A DNA stretch of 64,000 bases from Rhodanobacter sp. OK091 (GCF_900142825.1 NZ_FRCH01000002.1:1-64000), one strand, 5' to 3'. Positions 23,395 to 32,411 are shown, counted from the stretch's first letter. Numbers and translations are program-made. Notes: generated by a model not told the origin, from the letters alone.

Positions 23395-24861
23395 ATGCCC
23401 CGCCGGTGCTGCTCACCGCCCTGCGGGACGATCCGCGGTGCTGCTGCGCGCCGCGACTTATGGCAACCCAAGGGCGGCTTCGCCCGCAAGGATTTCGACC
23501 GCTTGAATCTCGAATCAAGGACCGGCCTCGCGCCAGCGCTGCGGATCATTCCGCGCGACCAGCACGTCATCTCCCGCAAAAACATCAGCAAGTCGGCGTT
23601 GCGGGTGCTGTACCGCCTGAACGAGGCCGGTTACACGGCTTATCTGGTCGGTGGCGCCGTGCGCGATCTGCTGCTGGGCCTGCAACCGAAGGATTTCGAC
23701 GTTGCCACCAGCGCGACGCCGGACGAGGTGAAGAAGCTGTTCCGCAACTGCCGCCTGATCGGCCGGCGCTTTCGTCTGGCGCATGTGGTGTTCGGTCCAG
23801 AGATCATCGAGGTGGCGACGTTCCGCGGCCTCGGCGAGGAAGGCGGCGAGGGTGATCGGCACATCGTCGATGGCCGCATCGTGCGCGACAACATCTGGGG
23901 CACGATCGAGGAAGATGCGATCCGCCGCGACTTCCGCGTCAACGCGATGTATTACGACATCAGCGATTTCTCGGTGCGCGACTATGTCGGTGGCATGCAG
24001 GATCTCGAGGATCGCGCGCTGCGGCTGATCGGCGATCCGGACACCCGCTATCGCGAGGATCCGGTGCGCATGCTGCGTGCCGCGCGGCTGGCGGCCAAGC
24101 TCGACATGCGTATCGATGCGGCGGCGATGGCGCCGTTCGAGACGCTAGGCCCGTTGCTGGCCGATGCCGCGCCGGCGCGCCTGTTCGACGAATCGCTGAA
24201 GATGTTCCTCAGCGGCAACGGACTGAAGAGTTTCCGCATGCTGGAACAGTGTGGCTTGCTGAAATTCCTGTTTCCGGCGACTGCGCGGGCACTCAAGCGC
24301 GGCGACGAGGCGTTGCGTTCGCTGGTCGAGCAGGGGCTGGCGAATACCGATGCACGCATTGCCGAAGGCAAGTCGGTCACGCCGGCATTCCTGTTCGCGG
24401 TGTTGCTGTGGGGTGAGGTGCGCGACGTGGCGCATCACTGGATCGCCCGCGGCCAGGAGAGCACCGAGGCATGGGCGCGCGCGTCGGCCCAGGTAGTCGG
24501 CGAGCAGTGCCAGCGGGTGGCGATCCCGCGCCGGTTCACCTTCACCATGGAAGAGATCTGGTCGCTGCAGCCGCGCTTCGAGCAGATCCAGCGCAAGCGG
24601 GTATTTCGCCTGATGACGCATCCGCGCTTTCGCGCCGCGTTCGACTTCCTGTTGCTGCGTGCCGACGAATCGCCGGCGATGCGCGAATTGGGTCTGTGGT
24701 GGGCGCACGCACAGCAATTGCCGCAGGACGTACTGGCGGCGGCGCTGCCGGCCGGTGGCGGCAGCAGCGCCAGCGACTTCGTGGCGCCGCCGGCAGCCGG
24801 CAAGCCGCCACGCCCGCGCCGCCGCCGTCGCAGGCCCGGCGGAAAATCGAGTTCCGTGTGA
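23395..24861 (+). CDS. pcnB: poly(A) polymerase I
   Basis: Up to 488 residues; adds poly(A) tails to RNA and so promotes decay. The nucleotidyltransferase core shows YLVGGAVRDLLLG, DFDVATSATPDEVKKLF, RRFRLAHVVFG and RRDFRVNAMYYD; the C-terminal tail is Arg-rich (PRRRRRRPGG), as in PcnB rather than CCA-adding enzyme. Recognisable conservation starts only near residue 50 (IIPRDQHVISRKNIS); the in-frame TTG at 23503, with AAGGA ten bases upstream, could well be the real start because the residues before it (Cys- and Pro-rich) look non-coding. folK starts within its stop codon. Confidence 0.9.
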   Translation: MPRRCCSPPCGTIRGAAARRDLWQPKGGFARKDFDRLNLESRTGLAPALRIIPRDQHVISRKNISKSALRVLYRLNEAGYTAYLVGGAVRDLLLGLQPKDFDVATSATPDEVKKLFRNCRLIGRRFRLAHVVFGPEIIEVATFRGLGEEGGEGDRHIVDGRIVRDNIWGTIEEDAIRRDFRVNAMYYDISDFSVRDYVGGMQDLEDRALRLIGDPDTRYREDPVRMLRAARLAAKLDMRIDAAAMAPFETLGPLLADAAPARLFDESLKMFLSGNGLKSFRMLEQCGLLKFLFPATARALKRGDEALRSLVEQGLANTDARIAEGKSVTPAFLFAVLLWGEVRDVAHHWIARGQESTEAWARASAQVVGEQCQRVAIPRRFTFTMEEIWSLQPRFEQIQRKRVFRLMTHPRFRAAFDFLLLRADESPAMRELGLWWAHAQQLPQDVLAAALPAGGGSSASDFVAPPAAGKPPRPRRRRRRPGGKSSSV

Positions 24862-25343
24862 CGCTGGCTTACGTCGCGCTGGGCAGCAACCTCGGCAACC
24901 CACGGCAACAGTTGCTCGACGCGATGGACGCGTTGGCCAACCTGCCCGATACGCGCCTGTTGCGGCGCTCGCACCTGTATCGCACGCCGCCATGGGGTGT
25001 GCTGGAGCAGCCGCCGTTCGTCAACGCCGCGGTGCAGCTCGACACGTCGTTGTCGCCGCATGCCCTGCTGGATGCGCTGCTGGCGATCGAACAGCAGGCA
25101 GGTCGCGTGCGTGCCGAGCGCAACGGTCCGCGTACGCTGGATCTGGATCTGCTGTACGTCGAAGGTGTGCAGCTCGACGATCCGCGGCTGACCTTGCCGC
25201 ACCCGCGCATGGCCGAACGTGCGTTCGTGCTGCTGCCCCTGCATGACGTCGCGCCCACGTTGCCGCTGTCCGGACACGGCACCGTGGCGGAACGGCTGGC
25301 GCAACTCGACCTTGCCGGTTGTGCAAGGCTGCTTGAGCCATAA
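24858..25343 (+). CDS. folK: HPPK, 2-amino-4-hydroxy-6-hydroxymethyldihydropteridine pyrophosphokinase
   Basis: 161-residue folate-pathway kinase transferring pyrophosphate from ATP to the pterin. Visible: YVALGSNLGNP at the start, QPPFVNAAVQL, and the signature RNGPRTLDLDLLY followed by LTLPHPRMAERAFVL. It begins with GTG inside the pcnB stop (GTGTGA), implying coupled translation. pcnB-folK-panBCD is a known gene order in gammaproteobacteria. Confidence 0.95.
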   Translation: MTLAYVALGSNLGNPRQQLLDAMDALANLPDTRLLRRSHLYRTPPWGVLEQPPFVNAAVQLDTSLSPHALLDALLAIEQQAGRVRAERNGPRTLDLDLLYVEGVQLDDPRLTLPHPRMAERAFVLLPLHDVAPTLPLSGHGTVAERLAQLDLAGCARLLEP

Positions 25344-25373
25344 TCGGCGCCCGCCATCCCATCAGGAATTGCC

Positions 25374-26204
25374 GTGTACGTGCAGAACGCGAATGCCCCC
25401 GAACGCAAGCCGGTCACCGTGCCGGGCCTGCTTGCGATGAAAACGCAGGGACAGCGCATCGTGATGCTTACCGCCTATGACGCCAGTTTTGCCTGGCAGC
25501 TGGAGACGGCCGGGATCGACATCGCGCTGGTCGGCGACTCGCTCGGCATGGTGGTGCAGGGACACCGCAGCACGCTGCCGGTGACGCTCGATCACATGGT
25601 CTATCACACCGCTGCCGTGGCGCGTGGCTTGTCGGCCACGTTGCTGGTGGCGGATCTGCCGTTCATGGCTGATCGCGATGTCGCGCACGTGCTGGAAGCC
25701 GGCGCGCGCCTGGTTGGCGAAGCCGGTGCGGCGATGGTGAAGATCGAAGGCGCCGCGCCGCACATTCTCGAAGCGATCGCGGCGCTGACCGCGCGAGCGA
25801 TTCCGGTCTGCGCCCATCTGGGACTGACGCCGCAATCGGTGCACAAGTTTGGCGGTTTTCGCATCCAGGGTCGTGAACAAGCCGCTGCCGATCGGGTGCT
25901 GGCGGAGGCCCTGGCCGTGCAGGCGGCCGGTGCGGATCTACTGGTGCTGGAGGGCGTGCCGGTCGAACTGGGCCGGCGGGTGACTGCGGCGCTGACGATA
26001 CCGGTAATCGGCATCGGTGCCGGTCCGCATTGCGACGGACAGGTGTTGGTGATCCATGACATGCTCGGCATCACGCCGGGCAAACGACCCAAGTTCAGCA
26101 AGGATTTTCTGGCCGGACGCGACTCTGTCGCTGCGGCCATTGCGGCGTATGCCGCGGACGTGCGCAGCGGTGCGTTCCCGGCGCCCGAGCATTGTTTCAA
26201 CTAA
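25374..26204 (+). CDS. panB: 3-methyl-2-oxobutanoate hydroxymethyltransferase
   Basis: 276 residues. First step of pantothenate synthesis: transfers a hydroxymethyl group from methylene-THF to ketoisovalerate. Motifs: MLTAYDASFA, LVGDSLGMVVQGH, ADLPFM, MVKIEG, HLGLTPQSVHKFGG, IGIGAGPHCDGQVLV. The start is GTG at 25374 with AGGAA seven bases before; a GTG two codons later is also possible. It is followed by panC after 18 bases. Confidence 0.96.
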   Translation: MYVQNANAPERKPVTVPGLLAMKTQGQRIVMLTAYDASFAWQLETAGIDIALVGDSLGMVVQGHRSTLPVTLDHMVYHTAAVARGLSATLLVADLPFMADRDVAHVLEAGARLVGEAGAAMVKIEGAAPHILEAIAALTARAIPVCAHLGLTPQSVHKFGGFRIQGREQAAADRVLAEALAVQAAGADLLVLEGVPVELGRRVTAALTIPVIGIGAGPHCDGQVLVIHDMLGITPGKRPKFSKDFLAGRDSVAAAIAAYAADVRSGAFPAPEHCFN

Positions 26205-26222
26205 GCAGCGAGTCAACGCCCC

Positions 26223-27068
26223 ATGCAGACCGTACAAGACGCCCCCTCCTTGCGCGCCGCGATTCGCGGCTGGCGCGCCAAGGGGCAGACGGTGGGCTTC
26301 GTGCCGACCATGGGCAACCTGCACGCCGGACATCAGTCGCTGATCAAGCTGGCGCGGGCGCGTACCGACCGGGTGGTCGCCAGCGTGTTCGTCAACCCGA
26401 CCCAGTTCGGCCCGAATGAGGATTTCGAACGCTATCCGCGTACCTTGCTGCAGGATCAGGCGGCGCTGACCGAGCAGGAGTGCGATCTGCTGTTCGCGCC
26501 TGACGTGGCGACGATCTATCCGTTCGGCGCCGAGCACAGCGTCAGCCTGCGCGTGCCGCAGATCACCGACATGCTGGAAGGTGCGCATCGGCCCGGACAC
26601 TTCGATGGCGTGGCCACCGTGGTGTGCAAGCTGTTCAATCTGGTGCAGCCGGATCTGGCGGTATTCGGACAGAAGGATTTCCAGCAGCTGAAGGTGATCG
26701 AGCGGATGGTGCGTGATCTGTCGTTGCCGGTGATGGTGATGGCGGCACCCACCTTGCGCGCCGACGACGGCCTGGCACTGAGTTCGCGCAACCAGTATCT
26801 GTCCGCCACCGAGCGTGCGCGGGCGCCGTTGATCCACGATACCTTGCTGAAGATGCGTGAGCTGATGGGCAAGGGGCATCCCTGGCAGGCGTTGGAGCAG
26901 ACCGCTGCCGCACGCCTGATCCGTGCCGGATTTGTGCCCGATTACGCGGTGATCCGGCGCGCCGAGGATCTGGCCGAGCCGGCCGAGGGTCAGCGCGAGG
27001 GCTTGATCGCACTGATCGCGGCACGCCTTGGCGATACCCGCCTGATCGATAACTTGCTGTTCGACTGA
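26223..27068 (+). CDS. panC: pantothenate synthetase
   Basis: 281 residues; joins pantoate and beta-alanine with ATP. Class I nucleotidyltransferase motifs: VPTMGNLHAGHQSLI (HIGH-type), VFVNPTQFGPNEDFERYP, FGQKDFQQL and the KMSKS-like LALSSRNQYLS. Length is normal. It is second of the panBCD run; a strong hairpin separates it from panD. Confidence 0.96.
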   Translation: MQTVQDAPSLRAAIRGWRAKGQTVGFVPTMGNLHAGHQSLIKLARARTDRVVASVFVNPTQFGPNEDFERYPRTLLQDQAALTEQECDLLFAPDVATIYPFGAEHSVSLRVPQITDMLEGAHRPGHFDGVATVVCKLFNLVQPDLAVFGQKDFQQLKVIERMVRDLSLPVMVMAAPTLRADDGLALSSRNQYLSATERARAPLIHDTLLKMRELMGKGHPWQALEQTAAARLIRAGFVPDYAVIRRAEDLAEPAEGQREGLIALIAARLGDTRLIDNLLFD

Positions 27069-27086
27069 GGCGCCCGCATATCTCGG

Positions 27087-27126
27087 TCGAAGCCGATGAT
27101 GTTGCGGTGCAACGTCATCGGCTCGA
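27087..27126 (+). repeat. long hairpin between panC and panD
   Basis: Fifteen-base arms 27091-27105 (AGCCGATGATGTTGC) and 27109-27123 (GCAACGTCATCGGCT) pair fully if one T-G pair is allowed, with a three-base loop; flanking TCGA/CGA lengthens the stem across a one-base bulge. No T run follows. It begins 22 bases after the panC stop and ends about 40 bases before panD. Confidence 0.7.
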
Positions 27127-27165
27127 TAATTGCCGACTTAGCAGAGTCCTGCGGGAAAGAACGTC

Positions 27166-27552
27166 ATGCACCTGAATATGCTCAAGGCCAAGATCCACCG
27201 CGCCACCGTGACCCATGCGGAGCTGCACTACGAAGGCTCGATCGCGATCGACGGTCTGCTGCTGGATGCCTCGGGTATCCGCGAGTACGAGCAGATCCAC
27301 GCCTGGAACGTCAACAGCGGCCAGCGCTTCGTCACCTATGCCCTGCGTGCCGAGGAAGGCTCCGGCATCATCTCGGTCAACGGCAGTGCCGCGCGCAGCG
27401 CCCAGGCCGGCGACCTCATCATCATTGCCGCGTTCGTGCAGTTGAACGAAGCCGAGCTGGAGCAGTATCAGCCGGTCTGCGTCTACATTGGCGCAGGCAA
27501 CCGCATCAGCCACACCAATCGCTCGATTCCCAAGCAGATGGCTGCTGCCTGA
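27166..27552 (+). CDS. panD: aspartate 1-decarboxylase precursor
   Basis: 128 residues; makes beta-alanine for pantothenate. The self-cleavage site Gly24-Ser25 lies in YEGSIAID, producing the pyruvoyl cofactor; [17 protein letters not shown] and the C-terminal NRI are also conserved. GGGAAAG stands about eight bases before the ATG. In many bacteria panD sits with panBC, as here. Confidence 0.97.
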   Translation: MHLNMLKAKIHRATVTHAELHYEGSIAIDGLLLDASGIREYEQIHAWNVNSGQRFVTYALRAEEGSGIISVNGSAARSAQAGDLIIIAAFVQLNEAELEQYQPVCVYIGAGNRISHTNRSIPKQMAAA

Positions 27553-27565
27553 GCTGCTGCTGCAT

Positions 27566-28639
27566 TCAGCGTTGCTGTTTCGCCAACGCCCACGCCACAT
27601 GCTCGCGCACGATCGGCGAAGGGTGATCGGCGCGAGCATTCAGCGCTTCGCGTACGCCCGCTGACGGCGGCGCATTGCCCAGCGCCACCGCGATATTGCG
27701 CAGCCAGCCTTCGTAGCCGGTGCGGCGGATGGCCATGCCTTCGGTGCGCTTGAGGAATTCAGCCTCGCTCCATGCAAACAGTTCGACCAGCTTCGCGCCG
27801 TCGAGGCTGTGCCGCGGAGCGAAATCCGGCTCGGCGGTCTCCTGCGCGAATTTGTTCCACGGACACACCAACTGGCAGTCGTCGCAGCCGAAGATGCGGT
27901 TGCCCATCGGCGTGCGCAACTCTTCCGGGATGCTGCCCTCGAGCTCGATCGTGAGATAGGAGATGCAGCGTTTCGCATCCAGCCGGTACGGTCCGAGGAT
28001 GGCCTGGGTCGGGCAGATCTCGATGCAGCGGCTGCAGCTGCCGCAGTGCGCGCTGGCCGGTGGGTCGATCGGCAGCGGCAGATCGGTGTACAGCTCGCCG
28101 AGAAAGAAATACGAGCCGGCACGGCGGTTGATCAGCACGGTGTGCTTGCCGATCCAGCCCAGCCCTGCGTTGCGCGCCAAGGCTTTTTCCAGCACGGGCG
28201 CGGAGTCCACGTAAGCGCGATAGCCGAAGTCGCCGATCACCGCATGGATGCGCTCGGCCAGTTTCTGCAGACGGTTGCGCATCAGCTTGTGATAGTCGCG
28301 CCCCAGCGCGTAGCGCGACACGTAACCGGCCTCGGCATCTTCCAGCACGTCCCAGGCATTGGCGGTACCGGGCGGGATGTAATCCATGCGTACCGAGATG
28401 ACCCGTTGCGTACCGGGCTCGAGTTCGGCCGGCCGCGCGCGCCTGCTGCCATGCCGGGCCATGTATTCCATCTCGCCATGATGGCCATCTTCGAGCCAGC
28501 GTTCGAGATGTCGCTCGTCCTCACCCAGATCGGTGCCGCTGATGCCGGCTTCGGCAAAGCCCAGTTCGATCGCCCAACGTTTGATGTCGCGGGCGAGGGA
28601 TGCGTAATCGGGTGTGCTGCGGACGCCGGTGCTGGACAT
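27566..28639 (-). CDS. queG: epoxyqueuosine reductase
   Basis: 357 residues; last step of queuosine tRNA modification, reduction of epoxyqueuosine using cobalamin and two [4Fe-4S] clusters. The iron-sulfur ligands are seen in CGSCSRCIEICPTQAI and CDDCQLVCPWNKF; the C-terminus has the short HEAT-like helices (IAVALGNAP...HVAWALAKQ). The ATG at 28639 was chosen: it starts six bases after a TACAAT box, with no ribosome-binding site in between, suggesting a leaderless mRNA. Confidence 0.94.
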   Translation of the reverse strand: MSSTGVRSTPDYASLARDIKRWAIELGFAEAGISGTDLGEDERHLERWLEDGHHGEMEYMARHGSRRARPAELEPGTQRVISVRMDYIPPGTANAWDVLEDAEAGYVSRYALGRDYHKLMRNRLQKLAERIHAVIGDFGYRAYVDSAPVLEKALARNAGLGWIGKHTVLINRRAGSYFFLGELYTDLPLPIDPPASAHCGSCSRCIEICPTQAILGPYRLDAKRCISYLTIELEGSIPEELRTPMGNRIFGCDDCQLVCPWNKFAQETAEPDFAPRHSLDGAKLVELFAWSEAEFLKRTEGMAIRRTGYEGWLRNIAVALGNAPPSAGVREALNARADHPSPIVREHVAWALAKQQR

Positions 28640-28645
28640 TCGTCT

Positions 28646-28651
28646 ATTGTA
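28646..28651 (-). promoter_or_regulatory. -10 box of a likely leaderless queG transcript
   Basis: TACAAT on the minus strand, six bases (AGACGA) before the queG ATG, so the mRNA would begin at or next to the start codon. No clear -35 hexamer. Confidence 0.5.
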
Positions 28652-28666
28652 GATGCGGCACATGCC

Positions 28667-28672
28667 TATAAT
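28667..28672 (+). promoter_or_regulatory. -10 box of a likely leaderless nnrD transcript
   Basis: Consensus TATAAT six bases (TCACGC) before the nnrD ATG at 28679, and no ribosome-binding site between them. The -35 region would lie over the divergent queG -10 box. Confidence 0.6.
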
Positions 28673-28678
28673 TCACGC

Positions 28679-30175
28679 ATGCCCGTCCACCCGTACAGCC
28701 GTGACCTCCATACCGTCGAACAGCTGCGAGCCATGGAGCGTGCCTCGCTCGCGGCCTTGGGAATTTCCGGTCATGAGTTGATGCGCCGCGCGGCCAGTGC
28801 CGCGCTGAACAGCCTGCGCCGGCACTGGCCGCAGCTGCAACATATCTGCATTCATTGCGGCCCGGGCAACAATGGCGGGGACGGCTTTCTGCTGGGCGTG
28901 CTGGCGCGTGAAGCCGGGCTGCAGGTCGAGCTGGTGGCGCTGAGTGCGACGGCACATGGTGACGCGGCGCTGGCGCGCGCGGCATGGGAGGCCGACGGTG
29001 GCAAGGTGCAGTTGTGGGACATCGATGGCGTGCTGCCTGCGGCCGAACTTCATGTGGACGCGCTGTACGGCATCGGCCTCAATCGCGCGCCCGAGCCGGC
29101 GGTGGCGCAACTGATCGAGCAGATCAATCACAGCGGGCGGCCAGTGTTGGCGCTGGATGTGCCCAGCGGCTTGAACACCGACACTGGCGCTTGCCCCGGC
29201 GTGGCGATACGCGCCTGTGTCACGGTCACCTTCATCGCCGGCAAACGCGGGCTGCACACCGGCCGTGCCGCCGATCAGGTCGGCGTGCTCGAGCTGGCCA
29301 CCCTGGGCGTACCCGATAGCGTGTATGCGGCGATGTCGCCCGATGCCCAGCTGCTTATCGCCGACGCGCTGCCGCCGCGCCTGCGTTACGCCAACAAAGG
29401 CGACAACGGCCACGTATTGGTGATCGGCGGCGAGCACGGCATGGCCGGTGCAGTGCACCTGGCTGGTGAGTCGGCGTTGCGCGCCGGTGCCGGCCTGGTC
29501 AGCGTGGCGACACGCGCCGAGCACGTCTTCGCGCTGAATGCCGCGCGGCCGGAATTGATGGCACATGGTGTCGATGGTCCGCAGGCACTGGCACCGCTGC
29601 TCGAACGCGCCGGCGTGCTGGCGCTGGGGCCAGGCCTGGGGCAGGCCGCCTGGGGCCATGCGTTGTGGCTGACCGCGCTGGATGCGAACAAGCCGCTGGT
29701 ACTGGACGCGGACGGCCTGAATCTGCTGGCGCGCGAGCAGCGCCGGTTCACCGTGCCGACCGTCATGACGCCGCACCCGGGCGAGGCAGCGCGGTTGCTT
29801 GGCGTTGCCACCCGGGAGATCGAGCGTGATCGTTTTGCCGCTGCGCGCGAGCTCGCCAAGCGGTACGCCGCCGTCGTCGTACTGAAAGGTTCCGGCACTC
29901 TTATCGCCGATCCGGATGGACGTCTGGACGTCTGTCCGTGGGGCAATCCGGGCATGGCTTCCGGTGGCATGGGCGACTTGCTTACCGGTATCGTCGCCGC
30001 GCTGTTGGCGCAGGGTTGCAGCGCATGGCGGGCCGCCTGCCTCGGCGTGGGCCTGCATGCGCGTGCCGGTGATCGTGCCGCGCAACAGGGCGAACGCGGA
30101 CTGCTGGCCAGTGACCTTCTGGCGCCACTGCGTGAACTTGGCAATGGCCTGTCGAGCTGCGAGCGTGACGGATGA
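28679..30175 (+). CDS. nnrD: bifunctional NAD(P)H-hydrate epimerase and ADP-dependent NAD(P)H-hydrate dehydratase
   Basis: 498 residues. The N-terminal YjeF_N domain (about 1-205; CGPGNNGGDGFLLGVLAR, ALDVPSGLNTDTG) epimerises damaged hydrated NAD(P)H; the C-terminal ribokinase-like dehydratase domain (about 225-498; LDADGLNLL, TPHPGEAARLLG, GMASGGMGDLLTG) restores NAD(P)H. Together they are the cofactor repair enzyme. It is divergent from queG with 39 bases between start codons and overlaps tsaE by four bases. Confidence 0.94.
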   Translation: MPVHPYSRDLHTVEQLRAMERASLAALGISGHELMRRAASAALNSLRRHWPQLQHICIHCGPGNNGGDGFLLGVLAREAGLQVELVALSATAHGDAALARAAWEADGGKVQLWDIDGVLPAAELHVDALYGIGLNRAPEPAVAQLIEQINHSGRPVLALDVPSGLNTDTGACPGVAIRACVTVTFIAGKRGLHTGRAADQVGVLELATLGVPDSVYAAMSPDAQLLIADALPPRLRYANKGDNGHVLVIGGEHGMAGAVHLAGESALRAGAGLVSVATRAEHVFALNAARPELMAHGVDGPQALAPLLERAGVLALGPGLGQAAWGHALWLTALDANKPLVLDADGLNLLAREQRRFTVPTVMTPHPGEAARLLGVATREIERDRFAAARELAKRYAAVVVLKGSGTLIADPDGRLDVCPWGNPGMASGGMGDLLTGIVAALLAQGCSAWRAACLGVGLHARAGDRAAQQGERGLLASDLLAPLRELGNGLSSCERDG

Positions 30176-30645
30176 CGGGGCATATCGAACCCGGGCGGGA
30201 ATGGTCGTTGCCTGATGAGGCGGCTACCGCTGCACTGGGTGCGCAGGTGGCGGACGTGCTGGATGATGGGTTGGTGCTCTACCTGCATGGTTCGCTTGGC
30301 GCCGGCAAGACCAGTTTCGCGCGCGCTTTGCTGACTGCGCTGGGTGTGGGCGAACGGGTCAAGAGCCCGACCTACAGTCTGGTCGAGGGCTATATGGCGC
30401 GGGGTCGACCAGCCTGGCATCTGGATCTGTACCGCATCGCCGATCCCGGCGAGCTCGAATGGCTGGGCCTGGACGCGCTGGCCGATCCTGCCGCGCTGGT
30501 GCTGGTGGAGTGGCCCGAGCGTGGCGCCGGCGCCTTGCCGGCAGCGGATCTCGAGCTACGCCTGGGCTATGCCGAGCAGGGCCGCCACGCGTTGCTGCGC
30601 GCCTTCACCCCGCGTGGCGAAGAACTGCTCGCGCGGCTGGATTGA
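30172..30645 (+). CDS. tsaE: tRNA threonylcarbamoyladenosine biosynthesis ATPase TsaE
   Basis: 157 residues; ATPase needed with TsaB/TsaD for the t6A37 modification of tRNA. Walker A is HGSLGAGKTSFAR; SPTYSLVEGY and HLDLYRI are family hallmarks, as is EWPERG near 110. Start overlaps nnrD's stop (ATGA), and amiC and mutL follow, reproducing the nnr-tsaE-amiC-mutL order of many gammaproteobacteria. Confidence 0.95.
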   Translation: MTGHIEPGREWSLPDEAATAALGAQVADVLDDGLVLYLHGSLGAGKTSFARALLTALGVGERVKSPTYSLVEGYMARGRPAWHLDLYRIADPGELEWLGLDALADPAALVLVEWPERGAGALPAADLELRLGYAEQGRHALLRAFTPRGEELLARLD

Positions 30646-30661
30646 GCACGGCTAAGTACTG

Positions 30662-30716
30662 AATTTCTCTTGAGAAATTGGCGATCCGGCATTCCGGTAA
30701 GGATATGTTCGGAATG
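30662..30716. repeat. two inverted repeats upstream of amiC
   Basis: AATTTCTC-TT-GAGAAATT (30662-30679) is a perfect palindrome; CATTCCG (30690-30696) and CGGAATG (30710-30716) form a second one with 13 bases between. Both lie in the 104 bases between tsaE and amiC and look like protein-binding sites or promoter control elements. Confidence 0.5.
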
Positions 30717-30749
30717 CGCGACTTGCGGCCGATAACTTGATACAGCCTG

Positions 30750-32411
30750 ATGAATGGTTCGCAGGTTATGGATATTCAAGGAAAAACCTGCTTGCTTTCG
30801 ATGAGTGAACGCGTTTCAATGCGGCTTATGAGGGGTTACCTGAACAATTTGGGTGGATTTGTCGCCGTCGTCATCTTGGCAGCCGTGCCGCTGTGCGCGA
30901 CCCGGGCGGCCGATTTGAAGGATGCGCGGGTCTGGGCTGGCCCGGATTACACCCGTGTGGTTCTCGATGCTTCCGGCCCGCTGCAATACACGGTCAGCCA
31001 GAAAGATGGCCAGATCGTGGTCGATCTGCCCGGCAGCGGGGTAAACCACGATTTTTCCGATCCGGTCGCACGAGGCCTGCTGAGGGGCATGAGTCATGCC
31101 CGCATCGGCGATCACCTGCAATTGACCGCCAAAATCGATCCGGGCAGTCGCCTGAAAAGCTTCGTGCTCAAGCCGACCAGCGGCACGGATTATCGGCTGG
31201 TGCTGGATATCTATCCCGGCAAAGACGGCAATGGCACGCAAGGTAATGGCAAAGACGATGATAGCGATCGCACCAGCGTAGCCGAAACCACTCCGGCCGC
31301 CCCCGCGCCAGAGGTTTCTGCGCCGATCGAGGCTCCCAAGTACAGCGGCAATTCCAGCCGCAGCAGCCGCGTCGCCACCGAGCAGGCTGCGGCCATGCTC
31401 AACGGTCAGCGCGCGGTGGTGGTGGCGATCGATGCCGGCCATGGCGGCAAGGATCCCGGTTCGCACGGACCCGGCGGCACGCTGGAGAAGAATGTCACGC
31501 TGGCGGTGGCGCGCAATCTCGCGGCGGAAATCAATCGTCAGCCGGGCATGAAAGCCGTGCTGACGCGCGACAGCGACTTTTTCATTCCGCTGACGCAGCG
31601 CTATCGCATCGCCCGCGAAAACAATGCGGATCTATTCGTGTCGATCCACGCCGATGCCTTTACCAGCGACGACGCCAAGGGCTCGTCGGTATGGGTGCTG
31701 TCGCCGCGCGGCAAAACCAGCACGGCTGCGCGCTGGCTCGCCGATAGCGAGAACCGCTCCGATCTTATCGGCGGCATCACGCTGGATGACAAGGACGACG
31801 GCCTGGCCAAGGTGCTGCTCGATCTGCAGCAGGGCTGGGCGATGCAGGCCAGCGACATGGTCGCCGGCAACGTGCTCAAGGCGCTGGGCTTGCTCGGACC
31901 GACCCATCGCGGCTATGTCGAACGGGCGAACTTCGTGGTGTTGCGTTCGCCGGATGTGCCGTCGATCCTGGTCGAGACCGCCTTCATCAGCAATCCGGCC
32001 GAGGAACGCAAGTTGCGTGACCCCGACCATCAGAAAGAGCTCGCCGAAGCGGTGATGAGCGGAGTGAAGAATTATTTCGAATCGACGCCGCCGCCGGGCA
32101 CCTGGTTCGCGGCGCAGGCCGCCCGCCACAATGGCAATGGTGTCGAGCTGGCATCGAGCAAGCCCGCAAATGTCGACAAGAAGCCTGCGACAAAGTCGGC
32201 CAGCGCCCGCCGCGTCACGCTGGCCAGCAGTCCCCCGCCTGCGCCTCCGGCGGACGCCGGCGTACGTGACCTGCACAGGGTCGGCCGTGGCGAAAGCCTG
32301 CGCAGCATTGCCCGCCAATACGGCATCAGCGTGGGCGCCTTGAAGACGGCCAATCAACTGAATACCGATACGGTGCATGCCGGCACCATGTTGGCCATTC
32401 CCACCGGCTGA
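30750..32411 (+). CDS. amiC: N-acetylmuramoyl-L-alanine amidase AmiC/AmiB type
   Basis: Up to 553 residues. Signal segment (YLNNLGGFVAVVILAAVPLC), AMIN domain (about 55-150) for targeting to septal peptidoglycan, linker, Amidase_3 catalytic domain (VVAIDAGHGGKDPGSHG with the first Zn ligand, LEKNVTLAVARN with the Glu, LFVSIHADAF) and a C-terminal LysM (HRVGRGESLRSIARQYGIS). It splits daughter cells in the periplasm. The start is unclear: ATGs at 30750, 30768, 30801, 30819 and 30828 are in frame; the last ones give the most typical signal peptide. A separate LysM of this kind is usual in Xanthomonads. Confidence 0.92.
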   Translation: MNGSQVMDIQGKTCLLSMSERVSMRLMRGYLNNLGGFVAVVILAAVPLCATRAADLKDARVWAGPDYTRVVLDASGPLQYTVSQKDGQIVVDLPGSGVNHDFSDPVARGLLRGMSHARIGDHLQLTAKIDPGSRLKSFVLKPTSGTDYRLVLDIYPGKDGNGTQGNGKDDDSDRTSVAETTPAAPAPEVSAPIEAPKYSGNSSRSSRVATEQAAAMLNGQRAVVVAIDAGHGGKDPGSHGPGGTLEKNVTLAVARNLAAEINRQPGMKAVLTRDSDFFIPLTQRYRIARENNADLFVSIHADAFTSDDAKGSSVWVLSPRGKTSTAARWLADSENRSDLIGGITLDDKDDGLAKVLLDLQQGWAMQASDMVAGNVLKALGLLGPTHRGYVERANFVVLRSPDVPSILVETAFISNPAEERKLRDPDHQKELAEAVMSGVKNYFESTPPPGTWFAAQAARHNGNGVELASSKPANVDKKPATKSASARRVTLASSPPPAPPADAGVRDLHRVGRGESLRSIARQYGISVGALKTANQLNTDTVHAGTMLAIPTG

